Virus record (IMG/VR): IMGVR_UViG_3300046665_000384
Span: 1-64,000 of that record
DNA from: a virus
Strand: one strand, 5' to 3'
Length of the DNA stretch: 64,000 nucleotides
A model generated the notes under the pieces. The model had not been told where the DNA came from and searched no databases. It saw only the letters and a program-made list of their open reading frames with translations. Of this stretch, positions 40,283 through 48,247 are shown piece after piece. A program made the position numbers and the translations under genes. Position 1 is the stretch's first letter, and each line of letters opens with the position of its first letter.

Positions 40283-40602
40283 GCCGGGTCCGTGCTAAAG
40301 TACCCGGCAACCACACGGCTGGCATCTACCGAGGAGCGAGAACACACACAGGTAATGCTGGTGCAGTGCGCGGGCGGATAGGTGGGGTAGTCGCCAGCCG
40401 TGTGGTGATCCACGAAGAAGCGGGAGAAAGACGGCCCTTGAATCCCTCGACAAACAATAGCAGCAGTAAGTGGGCCTAGCCGGGGTGGGACCGGCAAGTA
40501 ATAAGCCACTTCGCATGAAGGCTGAGCAGGCTACGAGTTAGCGCTTGCTGTCGGTAGTGGCCGGTTCGATCCCGGCAGCCGCGAAGATTGGAAACCGTCC
40601 GT
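40283..40602 (+). ncRNA. Candidate structured RNA
   Basis: About 320 bases without a convincing gene, ending in a strong terminator. Pairings: GCCGGGT/ACCCGGC (40283-40308); a 14-bp perfect long-range helix ACCACACGGCTGGC / GCCAGCCGTGTGGT (40310-40323 with 40393-40406); AAGTGG/CCACTT (40468/40506) around GCCGG/CCGGC (40479-40495); GGCTG/CAGCC (40520/40576); and a T-arm-like GCCGG-TTCGATC-CCGGC (40560-40576). No tRNA cloverleaf fits. Possibly a regulatory or tRNA-like RNA; it would be transcribed from the promoter at 39686. Confidence 0.5.
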
Positions 40603-40634
40603 AAGCCCCGGCCCCGCGCCGGGGCTTTTGTTTT
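40603..40634 (+). terminator. Strong intrinsic terminator
   Basis: AAGCCCCGGC-CCCGC-GCCGGGGCTT then TTTTGTTTT; ends the transcript of the structured region. Confidence 0.8.
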
Positions 40635-40763
40635 CGTCCTGCGAATTCCACAGGGCGGCCGAAATCGACCGCTTGCGGCCGCCCTCGCCGGCCATGTCCA
40701 AAACCATGCCTTTCCAGTTTTGGATGCGCCCCAACTTTCGCACACCGATATTGCACAAATTGC

Positions 40764-40792
40764 TTGACAGCAGTTTTGTGAGCGCATACATT
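40764..40792 (+). promoter_or_regulatory. Early-type promoter with spacer operator
   Basis: TTGACA (40764-40769), 17-base spacer, TACATT (40787-40792); spacer holds TTGTGAGCGCATACAT. Confidence 0.8.
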
Positions 40793-40840
40793 TATACCTA
40801 TACGGCGCAAAGGCGTCGCAACTTTTGGAGAACAGATCAA

Positions 40841-41104
40841 ATGGCCGCGAATACCGAACTGACGAAATCGCAACAGGCTGTGATCGATGCCATGAACGAT
40901 GGCGCAAGGCTTGCCGTTGATCCGATTACGGGCGCACACCTGATCCGCTCATCCGAGCTGGCTAAAAAGCATGGCGTAGCACCAATGGAGCGGGTAAGCA
41001 TCAAGACGTTCGACGCCTTGCGCAGCAAGCGTGCCATCAAGCGCCCGATCAAAGGCGGCACGGAGTTCACTTTCAACGGCTACGGAGATTTCATCGTCGC
41101 CTGA
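40841..41104 (+). CDS. Small early protein (87 aa)
   Basis: ATG 40841, TTTTGGAGAACAGATCAA upstream. Helical N-terminus (TKSQQAVIDAMNDGARLAVD), then LIRSSELAKKHGVAPME, which resembles a helix-turn-helix. Unknown family. Confidence 0.6.
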   Translation: MAANTELTKSQQAVIDAMNDGARLAVDPITGAHLIRSSELAKKHGVAPMERVSIKTFDALRSKRAIKRPIKGGTEFTFNGYGDFIVA

Positions 41105-41131
41105 ACATTAGCCCACCAAGTACCAGTCCAC

Positions 41132-41182
41132 GGCCGCCACGAGCGGCCTTTGCCAGTAGAAGCGGCGCGCAGCGCTGCACAA
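41132..41182 (+). repeat. CACGA hairpin plus leader
   Basis: GGCCGC-CACGA-GCGGCC then TTT (41132-41150), followed by AAGCGGCGCGCAGCGC. Same design as at 33126 and 44362. Confidence 0.5.
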
Positions 41183-41194
41183 CGGAGAAACCCG

Positions 41195-41374
41195 ATGGCT
41201 ACCCCAGAATCACAACTGATTGCCGCGCTAGAGCGCATCCGCGCCGGCCGCGTTGCACCGAACATGACTGACCGCCTGAGCGACACCGAAATGGCGCGCA
41301 TTGCACACGAGGCCCTGACCGCTGCCGGCGTCGGGGCGAAGATCACCCCAGAAGCCCTGATGATCCTGAAGTGA
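41195..41374 (+). CDS. Small early protein (59 aa)
   Basis: ATG 41195 after GGAGAAACCCG. Sequence ESQLIAALERIRAGRVAPNM then DTEMARIAHEALTAAG is helical. Unknown. Its TGA overlaps the next GTG. Confidence 0.55.
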   Translation: MATPESQLIAALERIRAGRVAPNMTDRLSDTEMARIAHEALTAAGVGAKITPEALMILK

Positions 41375-41934
41375 TCAATATGAAGTGCGCGATCCTTTTC
41401 CCGCATCACTGCTTGGGCGATCCGCGCGACGCGGAGGGATGCCGCCTGCCGAACAACCACGCCGGGCCGCATGAATTCGTCGCCGCCGATGGCCGCGTGA
41501 TGCAGTGGGAAACCGATTTGGAATGCTCCTGCGAACACTGCATGGAAGGCTACGGCGACTACTGCACCACGTACTGGCCGAAAGTGCGCGTGTTCGCGTT
41601 CTGCCGCTCGATGCCGGGCGAGCCCTCGATGCGCACGCAGCTGGAGGCCATTCAGGCGGCCATCGGTACCGACGTCGACGCCGACTGCATCATTGAAGAC
41701 GGCTCGCCGGCCCTCTCGCCGCCATCCAAGCGCCCGGCGCTGCGCCAGCTGCTGGAGACCGCCGCGCGCGGGGATCGCGTCATCGTCGCGGCGTCCCGGC
41801 TGCTGGCCCTGACCCGCGCGGAGGTGCGCGCCGTCATCAAGCAATTCGACCGCGCAGGCGTTCAGGTGTCGTCGCTGGACGATGGCGACCTGAACGGCCT
41901 ACGCCCCAATGGAGATTTTCAAGGAACCCTATGA
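41371..41934 (+). CDS. Zinc-domain protein with degenerate serine-recombinase-like C-terminus
   Basis: 187 aa. Residues 1-70 have HHCLGDPRDAEGC, NNHAGPHEF and CSCEHCMEGYGDYC, a Cys/His cluster. Residues 72-175 align by eye with the catalytic domain of the intact recombinase at 43179: VFAFCRSM vs [28 protein letters not shown] vs [28 protein letters not shown] vs DRLGRN. The position of the catalytic Ser is Met81 (Ser80 adjacent). So probably catalytically dead or altered. GTG 41371 overlaps the upstream stop; ATG 41380 is possible. Confidence 0.55.
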   Translation: MINMKCAILFPHHCLGDPRDAEGCRLPNNHAGPHEFVAADGRVMQWETDLECSCEHCMEGYGDYCTTYWPKVRVFAFCRSMPGEPSMRTQLEAIQAAIGTDVDADCIIEDGSPALSPPSKRPALRQLLETAARGDRVIVAASRLLALTRAEVRAVIKQFDRAGVQVSSLDDGDLNGLRPNGDFQGTL

Positions 41935-42425
41935 CGACCAAGTCGAAGAACCTCACCGACGATAATCAACCAGAAACCGCGCAAGACGCACAGCGCGACC
42001 TGACGCACATCGCCGCCTACCTGCGCGAGACCAGCGCACCTCAAACGCTGGTCAACCGCCTGATGGCCGTGAGCCAGTTCATCAAGACAAACAGCACTGC
42101 GCCCGCGTCGACAGCCGAGCTGGCCGCCGCCCAGCGCCACACCTACGCCAGCATCGCGAACAGCATGACCGGCAAGCACCGCGACGAAAAGCACACCGAA
42201 TACGTCACGCTGGCGGATGCCGAGGCGGCCGTGCGCGCGGCCTCGGATCGAAAATCCGTGCTGCTGAAGGCCGCCTATGACCTGCTGGCGAAGCAACGCG
42301 ACTCCGGGTACGTGCTGAACCTGCTGCAAGAAACGGCCTTCTACGATGATGCGGACTGCGATGGCTACTGCCTCATGGAAGAAATCGCGGACGAGCTGGG
42401 CATCGACACGGATGCGCAAGCATGA
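41931..42425 (+). CDS. Hypothetical early protein (164 aa)
   Basis: Helical protein (DLTHIAAYLRETSAPQTLVN; SVLLKAAYDLLAKQRDSGYV) with a C-terminal acidic DDADCDGYCLMEEIADELG. Overlaps both neighbours by four bases. Unknown. Confidence 0.6.
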   Translation: MTTKSKNLTDDNQPETAQDAQRDLTHIAAYLRETSAPQTLVNRLMAVSQFIKTNSTAPASTAELAAAQRHTYASIANSMTGKHRDEKHTEYVTLADAEAAVRAASDRKSVLLKAAYDLLAKQRDSGYVLNLLQETAFYDDADCDGYCLMEEIADELGIDTDAQA

Positions 42426-42970
42426 GCGCCGTCAGCGAAGCGCTGATGCGCCGCATCGGCAAGATTAAAGCGCTGGCCGAGCGTGGCGTGGATGGCGAAC
42501 AGGCCGCTGCACAGGCGATGCTGGAAAACATCCTGTCGCGCCACAATCTGACGATGGCCGACATCGAGGACACCGCGCCGGTTCGTAGCTGGGTCGAGGT
42601 GAAGTTTTCAGGCGAGCATGAGCGCACACTCATGGGCCAGATTGTGCGCAAGGTGACACAGCAGAACGACCTCTACATTAAGCGCCAAAAGGGCACGCGA
42701 GCCCGCTACTACGTCGAGCTGTCGCCGGCCGAGCATGTCGAGGTCGAATTCTTGTTCGAGGTGATGCGCCGCGCGCTTGCCGATGAATTCGACAAAGTGC
42801 TGTCCGCCTTCATCTACCGCAATGACCTCTTTGGCCCCAGTGCCGAGAGCGACGAAGACGAGGAGCACCCGGCCGCGCGGACGCCTGAGCAGGTCGCCCG
42901 CTCGCGCCAGATTGCGGCGATGGCGATGCACATGAGCCCTGTCAACGTACGGAAAGCAATCGAATCATGA
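42422..42970 (+). CDS. DUF2786 family protein
   Basis: 182 aa. Residues 10-50 ([33 protein letters not shown]) match DUF2786. Residues 55-135 contain a conserved phage extension with [20 protein letters not shown]. Found in many phages and plasmids; function unknown, sometimes with metalloprotease-like partners. Overlaps both neighbours. Confidence 0.7.
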   Translation: MSAVSEALMRRIGKIKALAERGVDGEQAAAQAMLENILSRHNLTMADIEDTAPVRSWVEVKFSGEHERTLMGQIVRKVTQQNDLYIKRQKGTRARYYVELSPAEHVEVEFLFEVMRRALADEFDKVLSAFIYRNDLFGPSAESDEDEEHPAARTPEQVARSRQIAAMAMHMSPVNVRKAIES

Positions 42971-43182
42971 GCATCGTCTATTCCGCCGATGTGTTCTGCG
43001 ACGGCGAATGCGCCGGCCTCTGGACGCACGGGGCCACCGGATCGGCGGCCCCGACGAAGACCGAAGCACGCGCGAACGCCGCCCACTCGGGCTATGTCCA
43101 CCACAAAGGCAAGGACTACTGCCCGGCATGCTGGAAAGCGCTCGCCGCCAAACAAAACGAACCCGAGGAGGCCCACCAGTGA
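42967..43182 (+). CDS. Small Cys-pair protein (71 aa)
   Basis: [17 protein letters not shown] and [10 protein letters not shown] suggest a zinc knuckle. Overlaps the recombinase start by four bases. Unknown. Confidence 0.6.
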   Translation: MSIVYSADVFCDGECAGLWTHGATGSAAPTKTEARANAAHSGYVHHKGKDYCPACWKALAAKQNEPEEAHQ

Positions 43183-43772
43183 GCCGTGTTTTTGCCTACT
43201 GCCGCGTGTCGACGACGGACCAGACCACCGACAACCAGCGCGCGGAAATCGTCACCGCTGGGTACGCCATCGAGCCCCAGCGCGTCATCACGGAGACGAT
43301 CAGCGGCTCCGTTGCGGCGAAGTCGCGCCCCGGCTTCAAAAAGCTGCTGGACCGGCTGGAGCGCGACGACGTGCTGATCGTGACGAAGCTGGACCGCCTC
43401 GGGCGCAACGCGTTCGACGTGCGCGGGACAGTGGAACACCTCGCCAGCATCGGCGTGCGCGTGCACTGCCTCGCGCTGGGCGGCATCGACCTCACCAGTG
43501 CGGCCGGCAGGATGACCATGCAAGTGATCGCCGCCGTCGCCGAGTTCGAGCGCGACCTGCTCATCGAGCGCACGAATGCTGGCCTACGCACGGCGGTCGC
43601 GAAAGGAAAGCGCCTCGGCAGGCCACCCGCCCTGAACGAAGAAGACCGGGAACAGGCCCTCGCGCTGCTGGCGGTTGGCGTGCCCGTGTCCGAGGTGGCG
43701 CGCGACCTCGGCACCTCCCGCGCGACCATCATCCGCGTGCGCGACGCCGCACAGGAAGCAGCCCCGGCGTGA
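43179..43772 (+). CDS. Serine recombinase (resolvase/invertase type)
   Basis: 197 aa from GTG 43179. Catalytic Ser11 in [16 protein letters not shown] contributes the active-site arginines; a helix E then a C-terminal helix-turn-helix ([35 protein letters not shown]) preceded by GRPP. It is the length of Tn3/Hin resolvases, not of a large integrase. It could resolve dimers, invert DNA or just be a phage recombinase; no inverted repeats were spotted around it. It ends at a strong terminator. Confidence 0.85.
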   Translation: MSRVFAYCRVSTTDQTTDNQRAEIVTAGYAIEPQRVITETISGSVAAKSRPGFKKLLDRLERDDVLIVTKLDRLGRNAFDVRGTVEHLASIGVRVHCLALGGIDLTSAAGRMTMQVIAAVAEFERDLLIERTNAGLRTAVAKGKRLGRPPALNEEDREQALALLAVGVPVSEVARDLGTSRATIIRVRDAAQEAAPA

Positions 43773-43796
43773 TTGCCGGCGCAGCACCAGACCGAG

Positions 43797-43819
43797 GCCC
43801 GGCACGTCCGGGCTTTTTT
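43797..43819 (+). terminator. Intrinsic terminator after recombinase
   Basis: GCCCGG-CACGT-CCGGGC followed by six T. Confidence 0.85.
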
Positions 43820-43847
43820 CGTGTCACGTCACAGAAATAAAAGATTC

Positions 43848-43877
43848 TTGACAGCTCTATTTGTGATCGCATACATT
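43848..43877 (+). promoter_or_regulatory. Early-type promoter with spacer operator
   Basis: TTGACA (43848-43853), spacer 17-18, TACATT (43872-43877); spacer holds TTGTGATCGCATACAT. Confidence 0.75.
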
Positions 43878-43887
43878 AATGCACATT

Positions 43888-43930
43888 GCGGCGCACTGGG
43901 CGCGGCGAATACTGAAAGGGCAGGATCATG
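43888..43930 (+). repeat. Duplicated leader (copy 2)
   Basis: Nearly the same 43 bases as 33156-33198, including GCGGCGCACTGGGCGCGGC and the AAGGGCAG ribosome-binding site, in front of another mini-gene. Confidence 0.65.
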
Positions 43931-44050
43931 AGCAAAAAGCAGTTCGCAAAACTGGCTGCAAAATTCGGAGGCTGGATGGAGGGCGACGTAGCGCGCTTCC
44001 CGACTGTATGGGCAAAGCAGGAATTTGAGAAGGCACTTGCTGCCGCCTAA
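43928..44050 (+). CDS. Mini-protein (40 aa)
   Basis: ATG 43928 with AAAGGGCAGG. Sequence KQFAKLAAKFGGWMEGDVAR then a helical tail. Sits behind a promoter and duplicated leader, before a TTCG hairpin. Unknown function. Confidence 0.5.
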   Translation: MSKKQFAKLAAKFGGWMEGDVARFPTVWAKQEFEKALAAA

Positions 44051-44059
44051 ACACCAACC

Positions 44060-44086
44060 CGCGCCCGCTTCGGTGGGCGCGCTTTT
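44060..44086 (+). repeat. TTCG hairpin
   Basis: CGCGCCCGC-TTCG-GTGGGCGCG then CTTTT. Same family as 33098 and 33334. Confidence 0.5.
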
Positions 44087-44097
44087 AGGAGCCGAGA

Positions 44098-44337
44098 ATG
44101 CCCCTCCTCAATGCCCTCGATGTCCGCCTTACGCGCGACCGCTTCGACGATCCGCTCGTCATCATCGACACTCCCCTCGGGAATGGCATGGCCGCCTCGC
44201 CGGCCCAGTTGCGCGAACTGGCGCGTACGTTCCTGCTGGTGGCGACCGCCGCCGAGGCGTACCCGACGAAGACGAAGCACTTCACCGATGCGCCGCGCAC
44301 GTTCCCAATGAACATGTACCCGGACGCGCGGAAGTAG
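44098..44337 (+). CDS. Small early protein (79 aa)
   Basis: ATG 44098 after AGGAGCCGAGA. Contains VIIDTPLGNGMAASPAQL and a helical stretch RTFLLVATAAEAYPTK. Unknown. Confidence 0.55.
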   Translation: MPLLNALDVRLTRDRFDDPLVIIDTPLGNGMAASPAQLRELARTFLLVATAAEAYPTKTKHFTDAPRTFPMNMYPDARK

Positions 44338-44361
44338 ACCCGCTCGCCCAGCAGCGCCCAT

Positions 44362-44410
44362 GCCCGCCACGAGCGGGCTTTGTCCATAGAAGGCTGCGCA
44401 CCGGGCGCGG
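44362..44410 (+). repeat. CACGA hairpin plus leader
   Basis: GCCCGC-CACGA-GCGGGC (44362-44378), then GCTGCGCACCGGGCGCGG (44393-44410). Same design as 33126. Confidence 0.5.
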
Positions 44411-44432
44411 CCACGATTTGAAGGAGCCCCAC

Positions 44433-44705
44433 ATGAGCACCACCCCCGCGCGCGAGGCCAACGCGTGCGTCCTGCACGAGCGCCCCGGAGTGCAGACCGT
44501 GTGGCTGGTCGAAGTGCCCATTACGTCCGCTGCAACGAAGATGTATCAGGCGACGACCTACCCGCATAGCGCGCTGATCTTCCTGCAAGGCGAGCGTGGG
44601 CGCACGATCCCGCCCGGCGTTGCAACGCGGCTGCTGCCCACGGTGCGCGCCGCCATCGAGCGCGCCAAAGACAACCACACAACCGAAGAAAGCAAGCCCA
44701 GATGA
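44433..44705 (+). CDS. Hypothetical early protein (90 aa)
   Basis: ATG 44433 with AAGGAGCCCC. Mixed fold (VQTVWLVEVPITSAATKMYQ). Unknown. Overlaps the next start. Confidence 0.6.
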   Translation: MSTTPAREANACVLHERPGVQTVWLVEVPITSAATKMYQATTYPHSALIFLQGERGRTIPPGVATRLLPTVRAAIERAKDNHTTEESKPR

Positions 44706-44965
44706 GAGTCGATGAGAAGTTCAATAAGCGCACGGCCAATCAGGTCGAGGTCGTCGCGCCGGTCGTTCAACATGGCCCGAAGTACGATCTAGGCGTTCGT
44801 GTCACCCTTTACGCGACCCACGACAGCGATAAAGGCCAGCTCGGAATCAACATGACGGCCTACGAGGCGCTGGAATGGGCGCAGAAACTGACGGGCGCGG
44901 CCATCCAGCAACTGAAGTACGAAGCCGAGCGCGCGGAAGCCCTGCGCACGCGCCCCGCTGCATAA
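44702..44965 (+). CDS. Hypothetical early protein (87 aa)
   Basis: Begins MRVDEKFNKRTANQVEVVAP, then a beta-rich centre (GVRVTLYATHDSDKGQLGIN) and a helical end. Unknown. Confidence 0.6.
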   Translation: MRVDEKFNKRTANQVEVVAPVVQHGPKYDLGVRVTLYATHDSDKGQLGINMTAYEALEWAQKLTGAAIQQLKYEAERAEALRTRPAA

Positions 44966-44985
44966 CCCAACACTGGAGAACCACA

Positions 44986-45306
44986 ATGCCACGACATCAA
45001 GCAAGCGAAGAAAGTTTGAAACAGGGTATCGCCGAAATACGCAAGCTGGCCGAAGCGCACGAGTCCCGCGTAGCGAAGGCGGCCAAGCTGGAGCAGCTGG
45101 CCCCGCTGGGGTTCCGGGACGCCGAGGATGGGGAAGCACCGGACGCCCTCTGGCACCCGGTGCTCGGCCCAATCAACCACGGCAGCGTCAGACTGGAGAA
45201 CGTGCTGGACCTCGTGTACGCCGCCGGCATGAAGCGCGGCGCGGACGACCTGCGAGCCCATCTCCGCGCTCTGCTCGACGTTCCGCAAGCGCCCCGGCCG
45301 GAGTGA
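44986..45306 (+). CDS. Hypothetical early protein (106 aa)
   Basis: ATG 44986 with CTGGAGAACCACA. Coiled-coil start (ESLKQGIAEIRKLAEAHESR) and a helical tail (GMKRGADDLRAHLRALL). Last gene of the rightward block, before a strong terminator. Confidence 0.6.
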   Translation: MPRHQASEESLKQGIAEIRKLAEAHESRVAKAAKLEQLAPLGFRDAEDGEAPDALWHPVLGPINHGSVRLENVLDLVYAAGMKRGADDLRAHLRALLDVPQAPRPE

Positions 45307-45325
45307 CCTTCCTCCAGCGCACGAG

Positions 45326-45349
45326 AGCCCGCCCAGCGGGCTTTTTTTT
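45326..45349 (+). terminator. Intrinsic terminator, rightward
   Basis: AGCCCGC-CCA-GCGGGCT then TTTTTTT. Confidence 0.85.
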
Positions 45350-45362
45350 CGTCTACCCCAAA

Positions 45363-45402
45363 AGCAAAAAGCCCGACTATCTCTCGACAATCAGGCTTTC
45401 AA
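45363..45402 (-). terminator. Terminator of leftward operon
   Basis: Leftward strand: AAAGCCTGA paired with TCGGGCTTT, a 9-bp stem with one T.G pair, followed by TTTTTGCTTTT. Ends the terminase operon. Confidence 0.65.
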
Positions 45403-45443
45403 CCGGCCGCACGGGACGACCTCACGGGCTACGCCCAAGCGAA

Positions 45444-45638
45444 TTACACCGCCCTGCGCGCATTGCGCGAGCGTGCCGGGCCTTGCGGCTGACCGGTAAG
45501 CACGCGCGGCGCTGCCGGTGGCACTGGGATGCGCTGGAACTGGCGCACATCGTACCCGGCAAGACTGAGCCCGTCGCGCTCAAACCGGGCAACGTCGGCG
45601 GGATGCACCAGCAGCACTGGCAAACTCGTTTTCTCCAT
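45444..45638 (-). CDS. Hypothetical small protein (64 aa)
   Basis: ATG 45638 with AGGAG five bases away. Sequence SLPVLLVHPADVARFERDGL, then DVRQFQRIPVPPAAPRV. Not recognised. Last leftward gene before the terminator. A 120-base gap (45639-45760) before it shows no gene. Confidence 0.55.
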   Translation of the reverse strand: MEKTSLPVLLVHPADVARFERDGLSLAGYDVRQFQRIPVPPAAPRVLTGQPQGPARSRNARRAV

Positions 45639-45760
45639 CATTTCTCCTGTTTTTTCGTCCAAAATCATTGTGCGGAATCATTCCCCTGTACGAAAGTCGT
45701 TTCACTAGGTTCTGGACAGCCTGTCGGGCAGATGTCCGCAAGCGAACGATTCCGGTCGCG

Positions 45761-46072
45761 CTACCGCCCGCGCTTGGTCCGCAGCTCGCGCGCACGCCGG
45801 CCGCTGCGCTGGGCACCCTGAACCGGCCAACTTGACCGTTTTGGCAAGTTCGCGACGTACGCACGCACCGGGTCAGGCCAGCGCTCCACGCGCGGCAGTG
45901 GGTCCAGACGAAACAAGCGCTCCGCATCGGCCAGCAGAGCCTCGAAATCGGGCGCAGGAGGCGCGATCTGCGTCGCGGACGAATCAAGAGCCACGGACAC
46001 GCCAAGACCGCCCAAAACGCGCGCCAGCGCTTCCCCGAGGCCAGCGCCGCCACACACCAGCACGACCCTCAT
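45761..46072 (-). CDS. Hypothetical protein (103 aa)
   Basis: ATG 46072 overlapping the upstream stop (ATGA). Begins RVVLVCGGAGLGEALARVLG, a nucleotide-binding-like start, then a less ordered basic tail. No fold assigned. Confidence 0.55.
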   Translation of the reverse strand: MRVVLVCGGAGLGEALARVLGGLGVSVALDSSATQIAPPAPDFEALLADAERLFRLDPLPRVERWPDPVRAYVANLPKRSSWPVQGAQRSGRRARELRTKRGR

Positions 46073-46356
46073 GCCGCGCACCCACCGGCCCGCCGGTAGG
46101 TCATTGGCTTAGCGGCGTACGCCTCGCGCATCCGACGCAACACGGCATCACGATTGCGCCAGAAATAGATGGCGGCCCTCATGCGCAACTCTAGACGATA
46201 GCGCTCGCGATACGTGGCCGTGTACTGCCTCACCTTGTCCGGGTTGTCACGCTTATACTGCGCCGACTTGGCCTTCAGCATGGCCTTGTTCGCTTGGTAA
46301 TACCGGCGCTTACGCTCGCGCTCCGCCTCGGTCGTTTTCAGCTCCCGGCGCATCAT
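46069..46356 (-). CDS. Basic helical small protein (95 aa)
   Basis: ATG 46356 with GGAGG seven bases upstream and ATGA overlap. Composed of repeated YxxN/A-rich helices (RRYYQANKAMLKAKSAQYKR, YTATYRERYRLELRMRAAIY), very basic. Similar repeats occur next to HNH endonucleases; no HNH is present here. Possible DNA-binding accessory. Confidence 0.6.
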   Translation of the reverse strand: MMRRELKTTEAERERKRRYYQANKAMLKAKSAQYKRDNPDKVRQYTATYRERYRLELRMRAAIYFWRNRDAVLRRMREAYAAKPMTYRRAGGCAA

Positions 46357-46697
46357 GCTGCCGCCTCCACGGCCGCCAGAAACTCGCGCGCATCGGCCCG
46401 CCGGTATTCCCACAGGTGGGCGTGCTGCGGGTACCGCACGACGAACACGCGGGCCAGATCGGGCACCCAGTTCCCGTTCACCTTGAACGAGCACGCGCCG
46501 GCCTCGCGCAGCCGCGTGTAATGGCGAATCTCCTCCACGATGGTGCGGGCCGAGAAATGCCGGCGGCCGGCCGCGATCAGCTCCAGCGTCTGCCGCTCGA
46601 ACTGGCGGTAGATCGGCTCGTTCATCGCCAGCCACGGCAGGAAGCCGGGCCGGAAATACTCGTTGAATTGCACCAGATCGGCGCAGGTCGATTCCAT
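46353..46697 (-). CDS. Hypothetical phage protein of terminase neighbourhood (114 aa)
   Basis: Residues 10-60 (FRPGFLPWLAMNEPIYRQFE, RQTLELIAAGRRHFSARTIV) and ACSFKVNGNWVPDLARVFVV fit a conserved phage hypothetical often near packaging genes. Helical; no enzymatic motif. Unknown. Confidence 0.6.
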   Translation of the reverse strand: MESTCADLVQFNEYFRPGFLPWLAMNEPIYRQFERQTLELIAAGRRHFSARTIVEEIRHYTRLREAGACSFKVNGNWVPDLARVFVVRYPQHAHLWEYRRADAREFLAAVEAAA

Positions 46698-46714
46698 GGC
46701 TGTTTCTCCTTTCG

Positions 46715-48244
46715 TTATGCCGCGTCTTGCATGCCCAGTTCGGCCAGAAGTCGTTTCTTGGCCTCGTCCTTGGCGTTGTCGTCGTTGGCGGCCACCTCGC
46801 CGCTCAGGTTGTAGTAGGCGTCTTCGAGGAAGCCGAACGCGAGCGAGTCAAACGCGTCAGGCGACGGGATGCCTTCCTTGCGCATGTCCTCTTTCTTGGC
46901 GATGTAGCGGCGGGCCTTCTCGTCGAAGTGGTACGGGATGCGCGAGCCCTCGCGGATGATCTGCTTGACGACGGCCGGGTCGATGCCCTCGTCTATGCCG
47001 AAGCGGCCCTCTTGGATCGCGCGCGCCAGCCCGCAAATAGCCTGCGCGCGCTGGTTCACATAGCGGTCCTTGTATTCCTTCTTGAAGTTCGGCGAGCCCC
47101 AGAGAACTTTCTTGAAGGCGTGGAAATCGGCCTTCTCCAGCGCCTTGCACACCGCGAGGCCGATGCCGCCCGCGTCGATCATGGTCATGGAGTTCGGCAG
47201 CTGACCGGCCTCGGTGACGATGCGCCCCGGCAGGTCCGACACGTCCTGATCGTTCGCGCACACCGGCACGCGCACGAGCTGCATGCGGCGCGCGTCGTCG
47301 CCGAACTCGCCATAGCCGGCCACCTTGACCGCGAACAGCGTCGTCTTGTCGCGGTACCCGCCGCCGCCCACGTCCGAGAGCTGGAGCCAGCCGTAATCCT
47401 CGCCCGGCAAGATGACCTGCCGGCCCACGCACGCCTGAATGGCCTTCGGGCCGAGCAGGTATTTGCTGGACTGCTCCGAAAACAGGCCCAGCACCTTGAT
47501 ATCGAATTCCTCGGGCGTGTACTGGAGCTTCTTCTCGGCGATGAACTCCTCGGACACGATGGGCGAATCGGCCGAGCTGAACGTCAGGTTGTTCCACGCG
47601 CCGCCCTCGCCCTTGGACAGCGTGTGGTGCGTGTCGTAGAAGAAGCCCGAGGCGCGGGTCGGCTGCGACGCGATGCACATGCGGTTGCGCTTGTCCGTCA
47701 GCGCGCCCGTGATCACGCCGAAGTTCGCATCAGGCACGCCGGACGCCTCGTCGACGAGGAACAGCAGCCAGTCCCGGTGCGCACCCGCGAGGTTTTCAGG
47801 CGAGCCGCGCGGCGCGGTCTTGGCCACAACCCACCAGTTCAGCTTGTAGCCCTTGATGTACACCCGCTCGGTTTCCACCTCGTAATACTCGTCCACCCAT
47901 CCGTGCGGGCCGGCGGCGATCTTGGCCTTGAGGTCGGCGAATTCCTTCCAGACACCATCTGCAACAGTGGCCTTCTTAGGCGCGGACAGGATCGTGTTCG
48001 AGTTGTAGAAGCAGAGCAGATGCCACAGGGCGATTACGGCAAAGCCGGCAGTCTTGCCGGTACCGTGGCCAGACGCCACCGACGTGCGCGATCCGGGCGG
48101 CGCAACGCTGTCGAACATCTCGACCTGCTGGTGCGTGGGCACCATGCGGCAGACCTCGATGGCGAACCGGGTCAGGTCGAACGAATAGCGCAGCACGAAA
48201 TCGCGGTAGCGCGGGTCTTCCCGGAGCGATTTTGTACGGGCCAC
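46715..48244 (-). CDS. terL: Terminase large subunit
   Basis: 509 aa from GTG 48244, AGGGGG six bases upstream. Walker A at about 57-65 (ASGHGTGKT); Walker B at WLLFLVDEASG (about 164-174); a C-terminal nuclease half with YVNQRAQAICGLARAI and a catalytic acid in MTMIDAGGIGLAVCK. It is the ATP-powered motor that cuts and packs concatemeric DNA into the prohead. It sits after the small subunit. No cos site was identified. Confidence 0.9.
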   Translation of the reverse strand: MARTKSLREDPRYRDFVLRYSFDLTRFAIEVCRMVPTHQQVEMFDSVAPPGSRTSVASGHGTGKTAGFAVIALWHLLCFYNSNTILSAPKKATVADGVWKEFADLKAKIAAGPHGWVDEYYEVETERVYIKGYKLNWWVVAKTAPRGSPENLAGAHRDWLLFLVDEASGVPDANFGVITGALTDKRNRMCIASQPTRASGFFYDTHHTLSKGEGGAWNNLTFSSADSPIVSEEFIAEKKLQYTPEEFDIKVLGLFSEQSSKYLLGPKAIQACVGRQVILPGEDYGWLQLSDVGGGGYRDKTTLFAVKVAGYGEFGDDARRMQLVRVPVCANDQDVSDLPGRIVTEAGQLPNSMTMIDAGGIGLAVCKALEKADFHAFKKVLWGSPNFKKEYKDRYVNQRAQAICGLARAIQEGRFGIDEGIDPAVVKQIIREGSRIPYHFDEKARRYIAKKEDMRKEGIPSPDAFDSLAFGFLEDAYYNLSGEVAANDDNAKDEAKKRLLAELGMQDAA

Positions 48245-48247
48245 CCG

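Noticed and set aside
40501-40590. Possible tRNA ending in GGTTCGATCCCGG
   Set aside because: Only the T-arm fits; there is no matching acceptor, D or anticodon arm at normal distances, so it is kept as a structured RNA.
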